A stretch of 64,000 nt of DNA, from the NCBI GenBank assembly GCA_965231165.1, contig OZ246421.1, forward strand, positions 434,001 to 498,000, read 5' to 3'. Positions 63,407-64,000 of the stretch are shown one piece after another (position 1 is the stretch's first letter; every line of letters begins with the position of its first letter). The notes under the pieces were generated by a model. The model saw only the letters and a program-made list of their open reading frames with translations. It did no database searches and was not told the origin of the DNA. The position numbers and the translations under genes were made by a program. This DNA is from Micavibrio_C sp965231165. GTDB taxonomy: Bacteria > Pseudomonadota > Alphaproteobacteria > Micavibrionales > Micavibrionaceae.

Positions 63407-63985
63407 ATGTGGCTTCTCGTCGGACTCGGAAATCCCGGATCAAAATATGAAAACAACCGTCATAACATCGGGTTTATGGCGGTGGACGCGATTGCGCGGG
63501 AGCATGGCTTCCCGGCCTTCAAAAAGAAGTTTCAGGGCTTAACCAGCGAAGGCACGGTCGGCGGGGAGAAAGTCATCATTCTCAAGCCGCAAACTTACAT
63601 GAACAATTCCGGCCAATCCGTTGTTGAAGCAGCAAAATTTTATAAAATTCCGCTCGATAAAATCGCCGTATTCCATGATGAGCTTGATCTGGTTGCCGGA
63701 AAAATCCGCACGAAAAAGGGCGGCGGGGCTGCCGGACATAACGGTTTAAGGTCTATGGATAGTCATTTGAATTCAAATGATTATTGGCGCGTCCGTCTGG
63801 GTATCGGTCATCCCGGTGATAAGGCGATGGTGCATAATCACGTTTTAAGTGATTTCTCAAAGAACGATTCTATCTGGCTGAAAGAATTGATTGAATCCAT
63901 AGGTCGCCATGCTGGACTGTTATTGCAGGGCAAAGATAACGAGTTCATGAGCAAAGTCGCGCAGGATATTCCGGCTACGGCGTAA
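63407..63985 (+). CDS. pth: Peptidyl-tRNA hydrolase
   Basis: A 192-aa enzyme with the Pth signatures LLVGLGNPGSKYENNRHNIGFMAVD (catalytic His in RHNIG), LKPQTYMNNSG, VFHDELDL and KGGGAAGHNGLRSM. It frees tRNAs from stalled peptidyl-tRNA. Complete in the window. Confidence 0.97.
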   Translation: MWLLVGLGNPGSKYENNRHNIGFMAVDAIAREHGFPAFKKKFQGLTSEGTVGGEKVIILKPQTYMNNSGQSVVEAAKFYKIPLDKIAVFHDELDLVAGKIRTKKGGGAAGHNGLRSMDSHLNSNDYWRVRLGIGHPGDKAMVHNHVLSDFSKNDSIWLKELIESIGRHAGLLLQGKDNEFMSKVAQDIPATA

Positions 63986-64000
63986 GGCGTTGGTCGGGTT

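Overview
The window is a 64 kb piece of chromosome from a Gram-negative alphaproteobacterium. Signs of this are a Ros/MucR-type regulator, a TIGR02186-type membrane protein next to a TauE exporter, UbiK, a MidA/NDUFAF7 methyltransferase and a CsgG/HfaB-type adhesin exporter. Outer-membrane lipoproteins, lgt and hldD show a double-membrane envelope with heptose-containing LPS. The gene set does not look like Rhizobiales. A free-living Rhodospirillales- or Micavibrio-like lineage is my inference and cannot be proved from the window. No phage, transposase, IS element or CRISPR array was seen.

Layout. 1-6.2 kb: housekeeping genes (dusB partial, ung, pirin, slyX, greB) interrupted by a small accessory block. 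That block has a TetR regulator and four proteins of about 41-45 aa, expressed from three promoters that share the same operator in the same position. 6.2-12.2 kb: an anaerobic or stress block with an erythromycin-esterase-like protein, a phosphoribosyltransferase, a CBS-domain protein, small proteins and a Crp/Fnr regulator. FNR-type boxes (TTGAT-N4-ATCAA) lie in its intergenic regions. 12.7-19.8 kb: a surface/secretion block with a large RTX-tailed kexin-like protease, a CsgG/HfaB-type exporter with two likely secreted partners, a divergent secreted protein and a NarL/FixJ-type regulator. 20-23.8 kb: PhoH-like ATPase, a hypothetical gene, tRNA-Thr and recQ.

23.8-39.4 kb is a second stress/energy block. 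It encodes small envelope proteins (DUF883-like, holin-like, PRC-barrel, CsbD), the remains of a dienelactone-hydrolase-like gene next to another FNR box, and a DUF4337-like protein. A complete membrane-fusion protein/RbbA-like ABC/ABC-2 permease/NodT outer-membrane channel set follows, then a metabolic set: DUF3141 protein, phosphotransacetylase-like enzyme, FabI and acetate kinase. Phosphotransacetylase plus acetate kinase would make ATP from acetyl-CoA when respiration is limited. That fits the FNR-type control seen in the 6-12 kb block and suggests the two blocks belong to one low-oxygen or persistence programme (inference).

39.4-64 kb is mostly core genes: tRNA-Ser, mutS, dut, ubiE, murJ-trpS, a TauE/TIGR02186 pair, nfu, a polysaccharide deacetylase, rutE-like, tsaB, mucR, the ubiK-ybjN-proC operon, the hldD-lgt-midA-pgeF operon, prs, rplY and pth. 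Two imperfect palindromic intergenic elements (49.0 and 55.0 kb) begin and end with the same TGTCATCCC-type sequence and look like a dispersed repeat family. The least explained items are the TetR small-protein regulon and the CsgG-linked secretion locus.
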